Assembly: GCF_900116665.1 (NCBI RefSeq)
Contig: NZ_FPBK01000001.1
Coordinates: 704,112 to 768,111 of the forward strand
DNA from: Pustulibacterium marinum
GTDB lineage: Bacteria; Bacteroidota; Bacteroidia; Flavobacteriales; Flavobacteriaceae
Direction of reading: 5' to 3'
DNA: 64,000 bases
Shown: positions 60,405 through 64,000 of the stretch, in pieces
Layout of the letters: each line of letters opens with the position of its first letter
Numbering within the stretch: position 1 is the first letter of the stretch
Made by a program: the position numbers and the translations under genes
The notes under the pieces: generated by a model
Told to the model about the DNA's origin: nothing
What the model saw: the letters and a program-made list of their open reading frames with translations, nothing else
Databases searched by the model: none

Positions 60405-61181
60405 ATGAAAAATAATTCCTCAGAAGATTTCAAATTTTATAATGGCGTGATTATTTACCCATTTTTAATGATATTGATTATTTGGTCAGTATTTTATGCT
60501 GAGGTGAATTTTCATTGGGATGCCGTTGTTTTTGGTGTGTATCCCAGAACTTTTCCCGGACTTATAGGTGTTATTACGAGTCCTTTTGTTCATGGTTCGC
60601 TTTCGCATTTGTATAACAATACATTACCGTTATTAATATTGGGATCGGCTTTATTTTATTTCTATCCAAAATTGAGTTGGAAAGTAGTAGTTCTTGGATG
60701 GATTGGAACCGGATTTCTTACATGGCTTATTGGAAGAAGTTCATATCATATTGGAGCTAGTGGACTTATTTATTTATTGACGAGCTTTTTATTTTTTAAA
60801 GGAATTCTAACCAAATATTTTAGGTTAGTAGCGGTGTCACTTATTGTTGTTTTTGTATATGGAAGTACTATTTGGTATTTGTTTCCAATAGAAGATACCG
60901 TTTCTTGGGAAGGCCATTTAGCCGGATTCATTACTGGATTAATTTTGGCATTTATACTGAAAGCAAATCGATTTAAAAATATAAAAAGATTTGATTGGGA
61001 ACATCCGGAATACAATGAGGAAGATGATGTGTTTATGAGGCATTTTGATAGTGAAGGTAACTTTGTTCCTGAAAGCGAGTGGAACCGTAGAGCAGAGGAG
61101 GAGGAAGTGGAGGAAATAGATTATATCTACATATATAAAAAATCGTCTGAAAACCATGATAAGTCTTCAGACGATGATTAA
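60405..61181 (+). CDS. Rhomboid intramembrane serine protease
   Basis: Cuts membrane proteins within or next to the bilayer. 258 residues, about six membrane helices followed by an acidic cytoplasmic tail (EEEVEEIDYIYIYKKSS). Catalytic dyad Ser119 in GASGLIYL and His171 in WEGHLAGFITG; the oxyanion-region motif FVHGSLSHLYNN is present. The tail of about 60 residues is longer than in minimal rhomboids. Substrate unknown. Convergent with rlmB. Confidence 0.92.
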   Translation: MKNNSSEDFKFYNGVIIYPFLMILIIWSVFYAEVNFHWDAVVFGVYPRTFPGLIGVITSPFVHGSLSHLYNNTLPLLILGSALFYFYPKLSWKVVVLGWIGTGFLTWLIGRSSYHIGASGLIYLLTSFLFFKGILTKYFRLVAVSLIVVFVYGSTIWYLFPIEDTVSWEGHLAGFITGLILAFILKANRFKNIKRFDWEHPEYNEEDDVFMRHFDSEGNFVPESEWNRRAEEEEVEEIDYIYIYKKSSENHDKSSDDD

Positions 61182-61194
61182 TATTTATATGGGA

Positions 61195-61929
61195 TTAATA
61201 GCTTTGTCTAACTGCTTCATACAGGAAAACAGCACAAGCTACCGATACATTTAAAGAACCAATACTTCCAAACATTGGGAGTTTCGCCTTTTTATCAACA
61301 GCTTTTAAAATTGATGGAGAAATACCCACATCTTCCGCTCCCATAATGATAGCAGATGGAATTGTAAAATCTACATCATAAATGGTGTCTTCTGTTTTTT
61401 CTGTGGCAGCTACTACTTGAATCCCGCTCCCTTGTAAATAGAACACTGCGTCTTTTAGATGGTCTACTTTACATATAGGAACATTGAAAACCGCTCCAGC
61501 CGAAGTTTTTACAGTGTCTGCATTAATAGGGGCAGCACCAGATTTCTGAATAATGATAGCTGTAACTCCTGTACATTCGGCTGTTCTGATAATAGCTCCA
61601 AAGTTTCTAACATCCGAAACTTGGTCTAGAAGTAAGAATTTAGGAGTGTTGCCACTTTCCGTTGCTTGCATAACAATTTCTTCAAAATCTTGAAATTCTA
61701 CAGGAGAAATATTGGCAATAACACCTTGGTGATTTTTTTTAGAAAGACGGTTAAGTTTTTCAATAGGAACAAAGGATTTACTTATTTGTTGTTCACGTAA
61801 AAGTTGGTCTAACTCTTTGAAAAGTTCACCTTGCAATCCTTTCTGGATAAAAACTTTGTCTATACTTTTTCCTGCGTTAATAGCTTCAATAACAGCACGA
61901 ATTCCAAAAATTTGATAATCGTTTTTCAT
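61195..61929 (-). CDS. rlmB: 23S rRNA (guanosine-2'-O)-methyltransferase RlmB
   Basis: SpoU/TrmH-type methyltransferase for 2'-O-methylation of 23S rRNA G2251. 244 residues from ATG 61929 (MKNDYQIFGIRAVIEAI); the upstream open frame to 61980 contains a terminator hairpin and the promoter box, so it is not coding. Knot motifs: LLDQVSDVRNFGAIIRTAEC, IIMGAEDVGISPSIL and LPMFGSIGSLNVSVACAVFLYE. N-terminal substrate-binding domain present. Could be another TrmH-family member, but length and motifs fit RlmB. Confidence 0.92.
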   Translation of the reverse strand: MKNDYQIFGIRAVIEAINAGKSIDKVFIQKGLQGELFKELDQLLREQQISKSFVPIEKLNRLSKKNHQGVIANISPVEFQDFEEIVMQATESGNTPKFLLLDQVSDVRNFGAIIRTAECTGVTAIIIQKSGAAPINADTVKTSAGAVFNVPICKVDHLKDAVFYLQGSGIQVVAATEKTEDTIYDVDFTIPSAIIMGAEDVGISPSILKAVDKKAKLPMFGSIGSLNVSVACAVFLYEAVRQSY

Positions 61930-61933
61930 TTGG

Positions 61934-61941
61934 CAAATGTA
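61934..61941 (-). promoter_or_regulatory. -7 promoter element of rlmB (leaderless)
   Basis: TACATTTG on the minus strand, then CCAA and directly the ATG at 61929; it settles the start codon. Confidence 0.65.
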
Positions 61942-61944
61942 AAG

Positions 61945-61977
61945 AAAAAAAGGTTGCCAAATTTGGCAACCTTTTTT
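61945..61977 (-). terminator. Terminator after susD
   Basis: AGGTTGCC (61951-61958), loop AAATTT, GGCAACCT (61965-61972), flanked by A6 and T6; 25 bp past the susD stop and just before the rlmB promoter. Confidence 0.87.
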
Positions 61978-62001
61978 CAAATAATTCTATTAAAAATGAT
62001 T

Positions 62002-63510
62002 TTATTGATTCCACCACACGGAGGAACTGTTTAAATCAGTAGCAGGACTAAGTCCGCTTACGCCAACATCATAATTAGCTGTATTAACAGAAGAAGATTC
62101 TGTTGGGTAAACTAATCTTTCTGGAATAGTACCATTGTTAAAGGGAGCGGAAGAAGGAGTTAATTCTGGATATCCTGTTCTTCTTTGTTCCGCCCAAGCA
62201 TCGAATCCTGATAAGAAAAGTGAAATCCATTTTTCTTCTCCAATTACTTGTTCAATTCCTACGGTAGTGGCATCAACTATACGTGCAGCAATATAATCAT
62301 CAGCATTTAACTCGATAACATCTTCACTAGAGAAGGTGTCATCATTATCCACGGCCACTTGCTGGTAATCTTCCCAATAATCAAAAGATGCTTGAATTCC
62401 TGCAGATAGCATCGCCTCTGCATCCTCAGATGTCCATCCTAAAGCGGCAGCTTCTGCTCTGTTTAAGTAGGTGTATGATGATGTGTAAATAGGAGCGGGT
62501 GAGTAACCAAGTCTTATCCAATTTTGAATATGGCTTGCATCTGTATAGCTAGAATAAGTAGCGTAGCCATAAGGAAGTCCGTCACCAGATGGAGTGTCTG
62601 AGAAGATATACAATCTTTCATCTAATGTTCTGTTACTTGTAGGGTTTAATGAAGAATCATCATTTCCCTTTAGTGCATCTGTCAATTCTTGAGATAATCT
62701 GTAATCTGCAACTCTTAATTGACTATAAGGATTAACAACACCTCCTGATACATCTGGTGTAAATACAGCGTCTTCGGATGTAGATTCCAAAACACCATAT
62801 GGGTTATTCAGTGCTGCTGAAAATTCAGTAGCAGCATAGCCACCAGCTGACGGATATTGATTTGATAATTGAATAGTTAATCCAAGAATTAAAGAGTTTG
62901 CAAATTTTCTCCACATATCGATGTCTCCGTCATAGATAATATCGGTACTTGGATCAAGTGTAAAAGAAGTGCTACTTTCCGTAAACATATCACGTGCAGC
63001 TTTTGCTCTTTCAATTAGATCTGTGTAAATCTCTTCTTGTGGGGTGAATGCAGGATTTAAAATTGCGGGTGTTTGTAAAGCTTCGAAGTATGGGATATCT
63101 CCAAAGGTGTCTGTAACTCTTTTCCAAACTAGTACCGACAGGATTTCTGCTGTAGCATTCATGTTTTCTGTAGTTCCTCTAAGGTCCTCAGTCGTGTTAG
63201 CTACCTGTTTTAAAGATTCTAGCGTAAGGGTGTAATAGCTTGACCAATCAGCTGGAGCTTCGTTATATCTTTGTTCATCTGTGTATTGTGTTTGTGATAA
63301 ATACTGAACGTATAACGTAGGTCTTGTTAAATAATCTCTACCTGTTGCGTCAAAATAATTGACAATAGCTCCTCGTAGTAACGCGTCTGGTTCACCAGTT
63401 TGAGCTGCGTATGGGTTGACGTTAGTATCTCCATAATCTACATCGCTACAAGCAGAAGTAGCAAGAATAAGAGATAAAAATAACGTTACTTTTAATTTTA
63501 TATTTTTCAT
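62002..63510 (-). CDS. SusD/RagB-family outer-membrane nutrient-binding lipoprotein
   Basis: Surface lipoprotein that forms the lid of a SusC-type TonB-dependent transporter. 502 residues; lipoprotein signal with Cys21 (LILATSACSD). Typical of the SusD-like 2 subgroup: ALLRGAIVNYFD, TRPTLYVQYLSQTQYTDEQRY, WKRVTDTFGDIPYFEAL, LGLTIQLSNQYPSAG and, near the C-terminus, EQVIGEEKWISLFLSGFDAW followed by EQRRTGYPEL. The nutrient is unknown: no glycoside hydrolase, sulfatase or peptidase gene is visible next to it, and this subgroup often serves peptides or other non-glycan substrates. 18 bp after susC. Confidence 0.93.
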   Translation of the reverse strand: MKNIKLKVTLFLSLILATSACSDVDYGDTNVNPYAAQTGEPDALLRGAIVNYFDATGRDYLTRPTLYVQYLSQTQYTDEQRYNEAPADWSSYYTLTLESLKQVANTTEDLRGTTENMNATAEILSVLVWKRVTDTFGDIPYFEALQTPAILNPAFTPQEEIYTDLIERAKAARDMFTESSTSFTLDPSTDIIYDGDIDMWRKFANSLILGLTIQLSNQYPSAGGYAATEFSAALNNPYGVLESTSEDAVFTPDVSGGVVNPYSQLRVADYRLSQELTDALKGNDDSSLNPTSNRTLDERLYIFSDTPSGDGLPYGYATYSSYTDASHIQNWIRLGYSPAPIYTSSYTYLNRAEAAALGWTSEDAEAMLSAGIQASFDYWEDYQQVAVDNDDTFSSEDVIELNADDYIAARIVDATTVGIEQVIGEEKWISLFLSGFDAWAEQRRTGYPELTPSSAPFNNGTIPERLVYPTESSSVNTANYDVGVSGLSPATDLNSSSVWWNQ

Positions 63511-63528
63511 TTTATATTCTTGTTTTTG

Positions 63529-64000
63529 TTAGAATGTAAATTTAACGTTGAAACCATAAGATCTTGTTCCTGGTAATTGTCCGTTTTCTCCATATACCTG
63601 AGAAAGTTCAGAAGGATCCCAGTTGTGTACATTGTCTTTAGATAGTGCTAATAGTGCTACATTTCTAGCAACAAAACCAATTGATGCACTTTCCATGAAT
63701 TCACCAATTAAATTTTTTGGTAATGTGTATGATAGGCTTAGTTCATTCAGTTTTAAATAACTAGCATCATGGACAAATGGTTCTGCTAATCTATTACTGT
63801 AATATTGACCAAACCAATTGTATGCAGGGTAATATTGATCAACAGTATTGCCATCAACATCAACACCTACAGAATGCACACCACCACCTGAGGCTACATC
63901 ATCACGAACATTGTTTCCTAAATCATTTGTTGCGGCAGTTTCTTCAAGTAAGCCCGAATAAGCACCCCAAGATTCTGATAAAGAGAAGAATTTACCACCT
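63529..64000 (-). CDS. SusC/RagA TonB-linked outer-membrane protein, C-terminal part
   Basis: TonB-dependent beta-barrel that imports the substrate caught by the SusD-like lipoprotein. Only the last 156 residues are in the window; the gene continues past the right edge. LAEPFVHDASYLKLNELSLSYTLPKNLI (read as VHDASYLKLNELSLSYTLP) and the final barrel strand TRSYGFNVKFTF with C-terminal Phe are standard for SusC ends. Upstream of susD on the same strand with an 18-bp gap, so susC-susD form one operon. Confidence 0.92.
   Translation of the reverse strand, partial: GGKFFSLSESWGAYSGLLEETAATNDLGNNVRDDVASGGGVHSVGVDVDGNTVDQYYPAYNWFGQYYSNRLAEPFVHDASYLKLNELSLSYTLPKNLIGEFMESASIGFVARNVALLALSKDNVHNWDPSELSQVYGENGQLPGTRSYGFNVKFTF

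Overview
The window is a stretch of core chromosome from a low-GC member of the Bacteroidetes, almost certainly family Flavobacteriaceae. Evidence for this: promoters of the Bacteroidetes type (TTG, 19 nt, TAnnTTTG) in front of many genes; type IX secretion (T9SS) and gliding genes gldJ, porU and porV; a large adhesin with a type-B T9SS C-terminal signal; a SusC/SusD pair; weak or absent Shine-Dalgarno sequences. I see no phage, insertion sequence, CRISPR array or obvious genomic island. About 55 genes are supported, nearly all intact; gltB (left edge) and susC (right edge) are cut by the window ends.

Layout. 1-9.6 kb: glutamate synthase large subunit, an acyl-CoA dehydrogenase, the peptidoglycan-recycling kinase AnmK, a Glu/Leu/Phe/Val-type dehydrogenase and the Na+/H+ antiporter NhaD. 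9.7-13.2 kb: an ExbB-ExbD-TonB-like energy-transduction operon running into folC, then two identical tRNA-Val(UAC) genes in tandem. 13.2-25 kb: murF, gldJ and, divergently, porU-porV-cdd, followed by pdhA-pdhC (no pdhB here). 25-31.7 kb: M28 peptidase, SDR, SprT-like protein, mannose-1-phosphate guanylyltransferase, an MlaFE-type lipid ABC transporter pair, and a PafA-like alkaline phosphatase. 31.7-42 kb: a GT2 glycosyltransferase, a 1489-residue repeat adhesin, a small methyltransferase-like protein, a stand-alone KAS III-like enzyme and gcvP.

42-46 kb is the most distinctive part: a UbiA-like membrane protein converging on a minus-strand cluster of GbsR/MarR regulator, TIGR01777 epimerase, two homologous small membrane proteins, an ECF-like sigma factor and a zinc-finger mini-protein. 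Two near-identical 26-28 bp palindromes with the same 8-nt spacer lie before the regulator and before the epimerase; the first covers the -33 element of the regulator's promoter, which looks like an autoregulated local regulon.

46-64 kb: M3 peptidase, purK-purE, hpt-adk-obgE, a TPR lipoprotein-like or secreted protein, mpl, a DUF1569 protein, radC, a polysaccharide-deacetylase-like protein whose presumed metal ligands look lost, a YjjG-type nucleotidase, a secreted hypothetical, rarA, a rhomboid protease, rlmB and the susD/susC pair.

Functional threads: cell-wall synthesis and recycling (murF, mpl, anmK), T9SS secretion and one of its probable cargo proteins, TonB-dependent uptake (exbB/exbD/tonB-like, susCD), purine salvage and synthesis, and central carbon/nitrogen metabolism. 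A recurring architecture, TAnnTTTG followed by exactly four bases and then ATG, suggests several leaderless mRNAs and corrects several start codons. All family assignments come from reading the translated sequence; no database search was run.
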